Origin: Bacteroidales bacterium
GTDB lineage: Bacteria; Bacteroidota; Bacteroidia; Bacteroidales; Muribaculaceae
DNA length: 61,752 nt
NCBI GenBank assembly: GCA_029007645.1
Contig: JAQXIE010000095.1
Location: 1 to 61,752 of the forward strand
Reading direction: 5' to 3'
The notes under the pieces are model-generated. The model was not told where the DNA came from and searched no databases. It saw nothing but the letters and a program-made list of their open reading frames with translations. Below, one piece after another: positions 21,575 to 30,113 of this stretch. How positions within the stretch are numbered: the first letter of the stretch is position 1; each line of letters starts with the position of its first letter. A program made the position numbers and the translations under genes.

Positions 21575-23032
21575 TTATTTAAAGAGTCTCACTATGTCCA
21601 TTCCGTTGGCATAGATCAGCAGCCCTATCAGCAGGATCATGCCGAAGATCTGGGCGCGTTCCATGAATTTCTCGCTCGGCTTGCGGCGGAAGATCACTTC
21701 ATACAGCAGGAACATCACATGTCCGCCGTCCAGGGCCGGTATCGGCAATATGTTCATGAACGCCAGCGCCACGCTCAGAAACGCCGTAATGTTCCAGAAC
21801 GCTATCCAGTCCCACGAGTCGGGGAAGATCGAGCCTATCGCACCGAAACCGCCGATCGACTTAGCTCCCTCCTTGGTGAAGACCAGTTTCATCGATTTGG
21901 CGTAGCTGGTCAGTTTCTCTGTACCCATCTCAATGCCACGGGGCACGGACTGGAACAGGTTGTATTTGATTTCACGGGTCTTGAAGAAGGCTGTGGGATT
22001 CACCTCCAGGCCGATGCCCATCTTGGAATTGTCGGAGAGCGCCACAGGCAGCGTCAGCGTGTCGGGATGCTGCATGTCGCCGCGCAGCAGGGTGATCGCC
22101 ACGGTCTGGTTGTCGTGACCTTCAAGAGTCTGCATGAACTCCATCACGTCGGGCGTCTGCCTGCCTCCGACGGCTATTATGCGGTCTCCTTCACGGATGC
22201 CTGCCTTGGCCGCTCCCTCGCCCGGCATCAGCTGTGTCACTTGCGCAGGCATGCGGTAGGTCATCAGACTCAACCTGGCCGTGTCGCTTTTGGCCTCTTC
22301 GTCAAGCCTGAACAGGAAGTCCGAAGGTATATGCACATTGGTCTCCTTGCCGTCGCGCAGCACGGTCACGGTCGTGGCCTGGGCTACCTCCGTGATCGCC
22401 TCATACGGATTCTCCAGCTTCTTGCCGTCGGCCTTGAGCAGTATGTCGCCGTTATGGAACCCGATCTTGCGGGCTTCGCCGCTGAAGTTCATTCCCATGC
22501 GGGCTTCCTGCAGCGGAACGTATTTCTCGCCTGTGGCATAGACAAGCCCCGCGTATATCAGTATCGCCAGCAGGAAGTTGAACAGCACTCCGGCCACCAT
22601 GATCAGAAGTCGCTGCCACGCCGGTTTGGAGCGGAATTCCCAATCCTGAGCCGGCTGCTTCATCTGCTCCGTGTCCATCGACTCGTCGATCATGCCCGAA
22701 ATCTTGCAATAACCCCCAAGCGGCAGCCACCCGATGCCGTACTCGGTGTCGCCCCAGAAGCCTTTTTTCTTTTTCCTGACCGGTTGCGGCGCTTGGTCGG
22801 TCGCTTCGTCCGCGTCATCGCAACCTTTCAGTTTGCGGGTCTTGCCCAGACCGCCGACGTATTTGCCCGGTCTCCATTTGAACAGCTCGGTCCAGGGATC
22901 GAAGAATATGTAGAACTTATCGACGCGCACGCCGAACAGGCGGGCGAACAGGAAGTGTCCGAACTCATGTATTATTACCAGAAAGGCGAATGCCAGAATC
23001 AGCTGTACCGCCTTGATTATAAATGTATCCAA
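21575..23032 (-). CDS. rseP: Site-2 protease RseP (M50 intramembrane metalloprotease)
   Basis: An inner-membrane zinc protease that releases membrane-held anti-sigma factors or signal-peptide remnants. The 485-residue protein has the active-site HEFGH within its first membrane span (about residues 22-26), an approximately 70-residue cytosolic insert, PDZ domains in the middle (MPGEGAAKAGIREGDRIIAVGG) and the C-terminal active-site partner NILPIPALDGGHV. It lies between dxr and rlmI; dxr-rseP adjacency is common in bacteria. Confidence 0.93.
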   Translation of the reverse strand: MDTFIIKAVQLILAFAFLVIIHEFGHFLFARLFGVRVDKFYIFFDPWTELFKWRPGKYVGGLGKTRKLKGCDDADEATDQAPQPVRKKKKGFWGDTEYGIGWLPLGGYCKISGMIDESMDTEQMKQPAQDWEFRSKPAWQRLLIMVAGVLFNFLLAILIYAGLVYATGEKYVPLQEARMGMNFSGEARKIGFHNGDILLKADGKKLENPYEAITEVAQATTVTVLRDGKETNVHIPSDFLFRLDEEAKSDTARLSLMTYRMPAQVTQLMPGEGAAKAGIREGDRIIAVGGRQTPDVMEFMQTLEGHDNQTVAITLLRGDMQHPDTLTLPVALSDNSKMGIGLEVNPTAFFKTREIKYNLFQSVPRGIEMGTEKLTSYAKSMKLVFTKEGAKSIGGFGAIGSIFPDSWDWIAFWNITAFLSVALAFMNILPIPALDGGHVMFLLYEVIFRRKPSEKFMERAQIFGMILLIGLLIYANGMDIVRLFK

Positions 23033-23068
23033 CGTCTAAAAGAATATTTGAGGGTAATTGAGTATATG

Positions 23069-24232
23069 TCAAAGAGTTATCAGTTCTGAAGCGGCGCGGG
23101 TGGCCAGTTCATGGGCCGTCCGGATATCGGAGGCCGAGTCGGCCGTGAGATGGCTCAGTTTATCCATAGTCTCACGGACTACGCGCGGCATGTCGGTGAA
23201 TCGGATCTGTCGGTTCAGGAAGGCGCGGACGGCCACCTCGTTGGCGGCGTTCATCACTGTCGGGGCTGCGGCTCCGGTGGCGATTGCCTGATAGGCGATG
23301 CCTAAAAGCGGGAACTTATTGAAATCGGGTTCTTCAAATGTCAGTGTCCCGTACGCGGTCAGCGACAAGCGCTCGGCGCGCGAGGGGAGACGCTCGGGGT
23401 ATCCTAAGGCATAACGGATCGGCATGCGCATGTCGGGGAGCCCGAGCTGGGCCTTGACCGAGCCGTCGATGTATTCCACCATGCTGTGCACCACCGACTG
23501 AGGATGCACCAGGATCTCGATGTCTTCGGGTGCCACGTCGAATAGCCAGCGGGCTTCGATCATTTCCAGACCTTTATTCATCATCGACGCCGAGTCGATG
23601 GTCACCTTGGCGCCCATGTCCCAGTTGGGGTGTTTCAGTGCCTGTTCCGGGGTGATGGAGTCCATCATATCGGCCTGGGTGGTGCGGAAGGGTCCGCCGC
23701 TGGCTGTCAGTATGATCTTGCGGATCTTGTCGTGGCTTTCACCCTGCAGACACTGGAATATGGCTGAATGTTCGGAATCCACAGGCAGCAGCCGGGCGCC
23801 TGTGCGCCGGCAGGTGTCGGTCACGATGCGCCCTGCGGCCACCAGCGTCTCTTTGTTGGCCAGAGCCACGGTCTTGCCCATTTCCAGGGCGCGCAGGGTC
23901 GGCTCCAGTCCGCTGTAGCCCACCATGGCGCCCACCACGATGTCATCGCTGAGCAGCCCTGCGGCGTCGGCTATCGCTTCCGGACCCGAGGCCGTCTCGA
24001 TGCCGCTGCCCGCCAAGGCATCCTTCAACTGCGGATAGACGCTGTTGTCGGCTATTACCACAAGACGTGGACGGTGGCGAAGTGCCTGCCGGGCAAGCAA
24101 TTCCCAGTTTCTGCCTGCCGTCAGAACGGCGGCGTGAAACCGATCGGGATGCGATTCGATCACATCCAGAGTCTGGGTGCCGATGCTCCCCGTACTGCCT
24201 AATATCGTTATTTCTGTCTCGGAGTTGCTCAT
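23069..24232 (-). CDS. dxr: 1-deoxy-D-xylulose-5-phosphate reductoisomerase
   Basis: The second enzyme of the MEP isoprenoid pathway; it converts DXP to MEP with NADPH. The 387-residue, normal-length protein has an N-terminal dinucleotide loop (ILGSTGSIGTQTLDVIE), the catalytic segment LPVDSEHSAIFQCL with the metal-binding Asp and Glu, the flexible-loop region LTASGGPFR and NWDMGAKVTIDSASMMNKGL. It is the first gene of the operon dxr-rseP-rlmI-DPP III-AlkD-like. Confidence 0.97.
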   Translation of the reverse strand: MSNSETEITILGSTGSIGTQTLDVIESHPDRFHAAVLTAGRNWELLARQALRHRPRLVVIADNSVYPQLKDALAGSGIETASGPEAIADAAGLLSDDIVVGAMVGYSGLEPTLRALEMGKTVALANKETLVAAGRIVTDTCRRTGARLLPVDSEHSAIFQCLQGESHDKIRKIILTASGGPFRTTQADMMDSITPEQALKHPNWDMGAKVTIDSASMMNKGLEMIEARWLFDVAPEDIEILVHPQSVVHSMVEYIDGSVKAQLGLPDMRMPIRYALGYPERLPSRAERLSLTAYGTLTFEEPDFNKFPLLGIAYQAIATGAAAPTVMNAANEVAVRAFLNRQIRFTDMPRVVRETMDKLSHLTADSASDIRTAHELATRAASELITL

Positions 24233-24243
24233 GTATCAATCAA

Positions 24244-24274
24244 CAAAGTTACAAAATTTCTATGAAATAGCAAT
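24244..24274 (-). promoter_or_regulatory. dxr operon promoter (near-leaderless)
   Basis: On the minus strand: ATTG (24274-24271), 19 bases, TAACTTTG (24251-24244). The -7 box ends 11 bases before the dxr ATG, and the -33 box lies just after the stop of the LytM-like gene. Confidence 0.6.
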
Positions 24275-24275
24275 A

Positions 24276-25085
24276 TCAGGGGATTATGTCGTAGGGTATC
24301 AGAGAGGTCCCGTTATGCCATATGCGCAGTGTCACCCAACGGGCCTTCCGGGCGTCGGGAGCGGGGGCGAAGGCCAGGGGCTGGCCCACGTTCACGGCAT
24401 CGCCCACATTGACCAGCGGCTGGCCCGCATGCGATATCGACGACACGAATCCACGACCGTGCTGCACCAGGAGCGTGTTGCCGTGTCCGGGCACGCTGTA
24501 GACTGCCAATACCGTACCGTCGGCGATGGCCTGCACGGGCGATTCGGAGAAGAGGAGCACCACAGCCTGGTTCTCGCGTCGGGTTTCGGAGGAGATGACC
24601 TGCTGCGCAGCCACGGGCGAGAAGGTCATGCCGTCGGCGTCAAGGGGCGCAAGAACCGAAATGTTGAAGCGTTCGCGCTCGGCGGCGTCCGAGATAAAGC
24701 GCTTTTCGGCTTCCGAAGCGTCGGGCAGTGAATCGGGATTGTAGGCGCCGGCTATGGCCGTGTGCCGCACCGAGTCGGCCGGTGTGCGGCTTATGTCGGT
24801 GATGTTCAGGAAGTTGTTTATCCACGCCTGATTAGTGCTCAGCACCCGGTTGATCGAATCGATGCGCATCGCAGTCCGCTCGCTCGCTATGCGGTTGGCT
24901 TCCGACATCGTTCCGTACCGGCTGTTACGGTAGGTCACGACACCCAGCCATACCACCGACCCGAGCAGAACCGCCGCCATGCAGGCGAACGCCCATATAT
25001 ATATATAAGATATATTTTTCTCCCAGACGGTGTGCAGATGCGACTCGTCCTCGATTGTTATTTTATAGCGCCGTTTCAGGTTCAT
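24276..25085 (-). CDS. Membrane-anchored LytM/M23-like protein, degenerate active site
   Basis: A 269-residue protein with a short cytosolic start, one membrane span (about residues 28-52), a periplasmic helical region and a C-terminal LytM-like domain (about 165-269; GTVLAVYSVPGHGNTLLVQH, then SHAGQPLVNVGDAVNVGQPL). Active M23 peptidases need an HxxxD and an HxH motif; here I find no HxxxD, and the HxH position reads ISHA. It is therefore probably not a peptidase but an activator, as EnvC and NlpD are for cell-wall amidases. It is upstream of dxr, with its own promoter. Family assignment is good; the activator role is inference. Confidence 0.8.
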   Translation of the reverse strand: MNLKRRYKITIEDESHLHTVWEKNISYIYIWAFACMAAVLLGSVVWLGVVTYRNSRYGTMSEANRIASERTAMRIDSINRVLSTNQAWINNFLNITDISRTPADSVRHTAIAGAYNPDSLPDASEAEKRFISDAAERERFNISVLAPLDADGMTFSPVAAQQVISSETRRENQAVVLLFSESPVQAIADGTVLAVYSVPGHGNTLLVQHGRGFVSSISHAGQPLVNVGDAVNVGQPLAFAPAPDARKARWVTLRIWHNGTSLIPYDIIP

Positions 25086-25089
25086 GCCG

Positions 25090-25120
25090 TAAAATTAGTC
25101 AAAATTGAACAATAGGCCAA
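25090..25120 (-). promoter_or_regulatory. Promoter of the LytM-like gene (apparently leaderless)
   Basis: On the minus strand: TTGG (25120-25117), 19 bases, TAATTTTA (25097-25090), one mismatch from TAnnTTTG. The box ends four bases before the ATG at 25085, so transcription would start about at the start codon. Confidence 0.45.
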
Positions 25121-25156
25121 AAATGTGCGAAATGTTAAAAAATTTACGATGTATTA

Positions 25157-25186
25157 TTTGTTTTTTAAAAAATATGTGTAATTTTG
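25157..25186 (+). promoter_or_regulatory. Promoter of the OmpA-family gene
   Basis: TTTG (25157-25160), 18 bases, TAATTTTG (25179-25186), divergent from the LytM-like promoter. It leaves a leader of roughly 110 bases to the ATG at 25303. Confidence 0.65.
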
Positions 25187-25302
25187 CAAAATGTTAAGAA
25201 AAAACTAGGCTGTCCATGCGTTAAAATGCCAAATGAATAAAACTATTTAGGTGTTTTAATGTTAATCAGATAAAGGAAAATTAACAATCTAAATCACAAG
25301 TA

Positions 25303-26568
25303 ATGAAAGCTAAGAATCTTTACTACGCAATTGCACTTGCAGCTGCTGCTTTTGTAGGCACGCCGGCCAGTGCACAGGACGTATTCGTGGACGACGCTGT
25401 TTCAGTAAATGAGTTTACATGTGACAACAAGGACCACTATTTCTCCAATTGGCGTGACAACTGGTTCATCGAAATCAGCGCCGGTGGTAACCAGCCTCTC
25501 GTAGAGCGCGGCATCACTGAGGACACTCAGAACTCCGTAGAGGGCAAGAAGTGGACGGCAGTCTACAGTGTTGGTGTTGGCCGTTGGGTATCTCCCTACA
25601 TCGGCTTCCGCTTCAAAGCACTGGGTGGCGCATACCACTTTGACGCTCCTACACGCTTCACAGAGCCCACCAAAGATGCTTGGGTTCGCTTTAAGTCAGT
25701 TAACCTGCAGCTGGAAATGATGTGGGATATGTTGAACTCGTTCAACGTTAACCCCAACCGCGTATTCAGCATCATCCCGTTCTTCGGTTTCGGTGGTGCA
25801 GCCAGCTGGGATTTCTACAACGCAGACAAGAAGTGGCCTGAGTTCACAAGCAACAACGACGCTGCCGCTTACCGCAAGTCGCACAGCAAACGCGTACAGT
25901 GGACACTGCCTGTTTCCGCAGGTATCCAGTTCCGTCTGCGTCTCTGCAAGTATGTTGACTTCTTCGCTGAGGCTCGCGCTCAGTTCTACGGAGACAACTG
26001 GAACAACTACTCGACCGGTAACTCGATCGACGCTGTAGTTCAGGCTATGGGTGGTTTCAACTTCAACATCGGTGGCCGCGGCTGGAACAAGTTCAACGAG
26101 TGCGAATATGTTTCGCAGATCGCTGCTCTCAACGGCCAGGTTAACGACCTCCGCGCTCAGCTCCTCGCTTGCGGTCAGGAAGTTGCCGCTCTCCAGGCTC
26201 AGCTCCCCTGCCCCCCGCAGAAGGAATGCAAGAACGCTCCTCTTATGGCTACCGTTCGCTTCACCATCAACAGCGACGCTATCCTTCCTACCGAACAGGT
26301 CAACATCTACAACATGGCCGAGTGGCTCAAGGCTAACCCCGAGGAAAAGATCGCTATCGTAGGTTATGCTGACCGCAACACCGGTAGCGCCGCGTACAAC
26401 ATGGGTCTGTCCGAGCGTCGTGCCAACGCCGTTGCTAAGGTCCTGACCGACGAGTACGGAATCGATCCTTCTCGCCTCACTGTTAAGTGGGATGGCTCCG
26501 AGGTTCAGCCTTACAACAACGAGGCTCAGAACGACTGGAACCGTATCGTAATCTTCACTCAGAACTAA
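25303..26568 (+). CDS. OmpA-family outer membrane protein
   Basis: A major outer-membrane protein linking membrane and peptidoglycan. The 421-residue protein has a signal peptide (cut near ASAQDV, residue 24), a beta-barrel of about 240 residues, a short coiled-coil linker (QVNDLRAQLLACGQEVAALQ) and a C-terminal OmpA domain (about 310-421) with the peptidoglycan-binding motif VGYADRNTGSAAYNMGLSER. Codon use is strongly biased, as in highly expressed genes, and the long AT-rich leader plus a perfect T-run terminator suggest a very abundant single-gene message. Confidence 0.93.
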   Translation: MKAKNLYYAIALAAAAFVGTPASAQDVFVDDAVSVNEFTCDNKDHYFSNWRDNWFIEISAGGNQPLVERGITEDTQNSVEGKKWTAVYSVGVGRWVSPYIGFRFKALGGAYHFDAPTRFTEPTKDAWVRFKSVNLQLEMMWDMLNSFNVNPNRVFSIIPFFGFGGAASWDFYNADKKWPEFTSNNDAAAYRKSHSKRVQWTLPVSAGIQFRLRLCKYVDFFAEARAQFYGDNWNNYSTGNSIDAVVQAMGGFNFNIGGRGWNKFNECEYVSQIAALNGQVNDLRAQLLACGQEVAALQAQLPCPPQKECKNAPLMATVRFTINSDAILPTEQVNIYNMAEWLKANPEEKIAIVGYADRNTGSAAYNMGLSERRANAVAKVLTDEYGIDPSRLTVKWDGSEVQPYNNEAQNDWNRIVIFTQN

Positions 26569-26593
26569 TTAGAGTCTGAAATAAGCTAAAAGG

Positions 26594-26622
26594 TCTCCCG
26601 CCGCAAGGCGGGAGATTTTTTT
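26594..26622 (+). terminator. Intrinsic terminator of the OmpA-family gene
   Basis: A perfect 9-bp stem TCTCCCGCC/GGCGGGAGA with a GCAA tetraloop, followed by seven T and, after GCA, seven more T. Confidence 0.92.
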
Positions 26623-26646
26623 GCATTTTTTTATCGCTGTTTTTTC

Positions 26647-26677
26647 TTGGTATTTCCATTTTTAATTTGTAAGTTTG
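26647..26677 (+). promoter_or_regulatory. gdhA promoter
   Basis: TTGG (26647-26650), 19 bases, TAAGTTTG (26670-26677). This gives a leader of about 115 bases before the ATG at 26796. Confidence 0.6.
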
Positions 26678-26795
26678 TAAACGGATTCAGGGTTCGGACG
26701 CTGTTGGACTGAAACTTTCACAGCAATATGTCAGCGGGGGGCCCTTAAATCCCGAATACCTTGAAAAACTACCTTAAAAACTAAAATCTTTTGTC

Positions 26796-28133
<1,338 letters not shown>

Positions 28134-28161
28134 TACTGACACTACAATTCCTTAGATAACG

Positions 28162-28189
28162 ATGGCCGTCCGGATCTCCGGGCGGCCAT
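28162..28189 (+). terminator. gdhA terminator
   Basis: A 12-bp stem with one G-T pair (28162-28173 with 28178-28189), ATCT loop, followed by TTCATTG, 28 bases after the stop. Confidence 0.75.
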
Positions 28190-28548
28190 TTCATTGTCCG
28201 TCCGACACGGCCATAATCATCGCATATGTCGCACCTATAATATGTTGGTACCGACCTGATTGCCTCGAAGAGGCTGTTTCTCATCAACCCCACGATGGAC
28301 GGGACAGTATCAGCTGGCACCGACCTTCGTGGGGACGGACAGGAGCGATACGACTTGGTCGGAGACCATGTTTCTGTACTGTCTGATGTGACGTTGTCTC
28401 CGATCTTACGTGGTATCTCGACATGGTGGAGGATTTCATTGTCATCCTGTGCAATGATAATCTAATAAAACCAATTTGTGAAACTTGGGTTCCGGATAAA
28501 ATCCAAAGGAATAATTCTCTAAAATCGGATAAAAAGGGAATCCACAAC

Positions 28549-28857
28549 TTTCGCATGTTGGAATTTTAAAGATATCAAGGCACGGAACTGAACGGCAAAA
28601 GCGGAGCTTTCAGCCTACACTGAACTTGCAGATTTACACAGACTTTTATCTTTAACATTGACAGTAGGTGCTTCGCGATCATAGGTTGACGACGTGGACG
28701 TCATCGCTCCAGTGGGCTACTGGAATGGCGACGTCCACGTCGCCGATATGGAACGGAGGTTTTCAACCTCTACCGAAATAGAGCAGCCCTGTTGTTGACT
28801 GCGAGAATGCCTCAGCCAACTGTAATTATCGACTTATTCAAATTCCAACATGCGGAA
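28549..28857. mobile_element. MITE-like element 1 with 18-bp terminal inverted repeats
   Basis: The ends 28549-28566 (TTTCGCATGTTGGAATTT) and 28840-28857 are inverted repeats with one mismatch in 18. Inside the left end follows a module, AAGATATCAAGGCACGGAAC then TGAACGGCA, that recurs three more times in this spacer. The centre holds 57-bp palindrome A. There is no transposase gene, so if mobile it would move in trans. No target duplication was evident by eye. Confidence 0.6.
28688..28744. repeat. 57-bp REP-like palindrome, copy A
   Basis: Built of three palindromic blocks: GACGACGTGGACGTCATC, CCAGTGGGCTACTGG and GGCGACGTCCACGTCGCC. Blocks 1 and 3 are also complementary to each other, so the whole unit can fold as one long stem-loop. 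It sits near the centre of element 1. Confidence 0.85.
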
Positions 28858-28955
28858 GCTGAATTAAACCCTTAACAACCTCCAAGTAGATGACAAAAAT
28901 ATATGCTGTTAAAACTCCAAATTCGATGTTTTCATAATTTATCATGCGCTTAAGC

Positions 28956-29120
28956 TGCAAAGTTACAATCAGGAAAGTTTTCAATCAAGGATAAAAGTTT
29001 GACGGCGCCAAAATGCAATGTGTTAAACTGTAGATAATTACATATAGGCAATATTCGGATTTCCGCGCAAGGGTATCAAAAGTTTGACATAAGGGCAATT
29101 CTTCCTAAGGATCCATGACT
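28956..29120. repeat. 165-bp repeat, copy 1 (matches 54905-55069)
   Basis: The first 114 bases are identical, as far as I can read, to 54905-55018; the rest is closely similar with scattered changes (for example around 29070 and 29093-29116). On the minus strand it begins just after a CTA trinucleotide and ends with a promoter-like TAACTTTG (28965-28958). Confidence 0.85.
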
Positions 29121-29193
29121 AAATTCTTATTTTTACGGCTGGAAATGTATCAAAACTAAGAGATATTAAGAATGTGCTGTGCGATCAAAGGTT

Positions 29194-29250
29194 GACGACG
29201 TGGACGTCGTCGCTCCAGTGGGCTACTGGAATGGCGGTGTCCACACCGCC
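29194..29250. repeat. 57-bp REP-like palindrome, copy B
   Basis: Same length and order of blocks as copy A: GACGACGTGGACGTCGTC, CCAGTGGGCTACTGG, GGCGGTGTCCACACCGCC. The third block has changed on both arms in step and remains a palindrome, which points to selection on, or copying of, the folded form. Confidence 0.85.
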
Positions 29251-29296
29251 TGCATGTGATAAATTTTTCATATTCATATGTGTGTTTTGATTGATT

Positions 29297-29430
29297 TGAT
29301 GTTGCAAAATTACAATGGGAAACTTTCATCCCCAAAATAAAACTTTCACATTTGGGGAATTTTTATTTTTATAAATGGCAGAAAATCAGCGTAATGCAAT
29401 TTGGGTAGAAATTTATTTCTGCGCAACGTC
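29297..29430. repeat. Diverged third copy of the promoter-bearing repeat
   Basis: Starts TTGATGTTGCAAAATTACAA, like the flank and start of the copy at 54.9 kb, and shares GCAAT and TTCTGCGCAAC blocks with it at similar distances. It also has a minus-strand promoter: TTGG (29335-29332), 19 bases, TAATTTTG (29312-29305). Homology is by eye and weaker than for the other two copies. Confidence 0.45.
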
Positions 29431-29791
29431 CTTCAGACTTTCATATAACGCGCAATTCCCGCGAAGGCTGTCTGAGACAGGAGCAGCTATCAAATTTCAC
29501 GGTCGCGAGGCTCCCTTGGGGGTTCAGACAGGGGAACAGGAGTGACAGGAGTAGTAGGAGCTGTGACAACGGCAAAAGAAAGTCATTCAACTTTCGGATG
29601 TTGGGATTTAAAGATTATCAAGGCACGGAACTTAACGGCATCCGCGGTGCTTATTGCCGACACTGAACGAACTTGCAGAAGCTCACAGAATTAACTATAT
29701 GACAAGTTTGCGCTTCTTTTTGCCGTTGCCACAGACCTGCTGACGCAGGTATCGGAACTTGCTCAGAATGCTTCTATACTCGCTTTTGCCT

Positions 29792-29809
29792 GGCGGTATC
29801 CCCACCGCT
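29792..29809. repeat. Diverged half unit of the 57-bp palindrome
   Basis: GGCGGTATCCCCACCGCT resembles block 3 of copies B and C (GGCGGTGTCCACACCGCC). It lies just left of copy C. Confidence 0.5.
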
Positions 29810-29834
29810 TGCATGAGCTCTGTGTCTACATGTT

Positions 29835-29891
29835 GACGACGTGGACGTCGTCATTCCAGTCAGCTACTGGAGCGGCGGTGTCCACACCGCC
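29835..29891. repeat. 57-bp REP-like palindrome, copy C
   Basis: Blocks GACGACGTGGACGTCGTC, CCAGTCAGCTACTGG and GGCGGTGTCCACACCGCC. It occupies the middle of the large inverted repeat, as copy A occupies the middle of element 1. Confidence 0.85.
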
Positions 29892-30068
29892 TGAGCTCGG
29901 CTCTTTCTGAGCAAGTTCCCTCTCACCTGCGTCAGCAGGTCTGTGGCAAACGGCAAAATTACAAACATTTGATATAATTCTGTGAGTTTCTGTAAGTTCA
30001 GAGTAGGCTAAAAGCGTTGCTTTTGCCGTTAAGTTCCGTGCCGTGATATCTTTATATTTCCAATAGAT

Positions 30069-30113
30069 AGAGCTTTTGCCGTTCGGTTCCGTGCCTTGAT
30101 ATCTTAAAATTCT
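30069..30113. repeat. Terminal repeat module overlapping the 3' end of the TPR gene
   Basis: Read on the minus strand: GAATTTTAAGATATCAAGG then CACGGAACCGAACGGCA, the same module as inside element 1. Its TTTTAA supplies the stop codon of the gene at 30104-31822. Confidence 0.75.

Larger units (their letters stand above)
29592..30064. repeat. Large imperfect inverted repeat (arms about 170 bp)
   Basis: The left arm 29592-29770 and right arm 29896-30064 are inverted copies of each other: both contain GGCACGGAACTTAACGGCA, CACAGAATTA, CCACAGACCTGCTGACGCAGG and GAACTTGCTCAG in the same relative order. The 125-bp centre holds a half palindrome and copy C of the 57-bp unit. The left end has the element 1 terminal sequence in modified form; the right end is degenerate. 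It is probably a bigger relative of element 1. Confidence 0.75.
28196..30103. other. Gene-free, repeat-filled spacer of about 1.9 kb
   Basis: No credible coding frame is present; the short open frames lack family features and are broken by the repeats. The first 350 bases are unremarkable apart from a spaced inverted repeat (CCCCACGA near 28294, TCGTGGGG near 28330). From 28549 on, the spacer is built of several repeat units listed separately: a 309-bp element with terminal inverted repeats, three 57-bp palindromes, a 165-bp unit duplicated at 54.9 kb with a diverged third copy, and a large inverted repeat up to the TPR gene. AT content is much higher than in flanking genes. Confidence 0.8.

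Noticed and set aside
28284-28556. 90-codon minus-strand frame in the repeat spacer
   Set aside because: No family features, AT-rich and low-complexity; it ends at the start of a repeat element.
29592-30064. Inverted repeat as the ends of an insertion sequence with a transposase
   Set aside because: The enclosed 125 bases have no coding capacity; at most a non-autonomous element.
28549-30113. CRISPR array in the spacer after gdhA
   Set aside because: Repeats are unevenly spaced, of several kinds and inverted as well as direct; there are no regular spacers and no cas genes.
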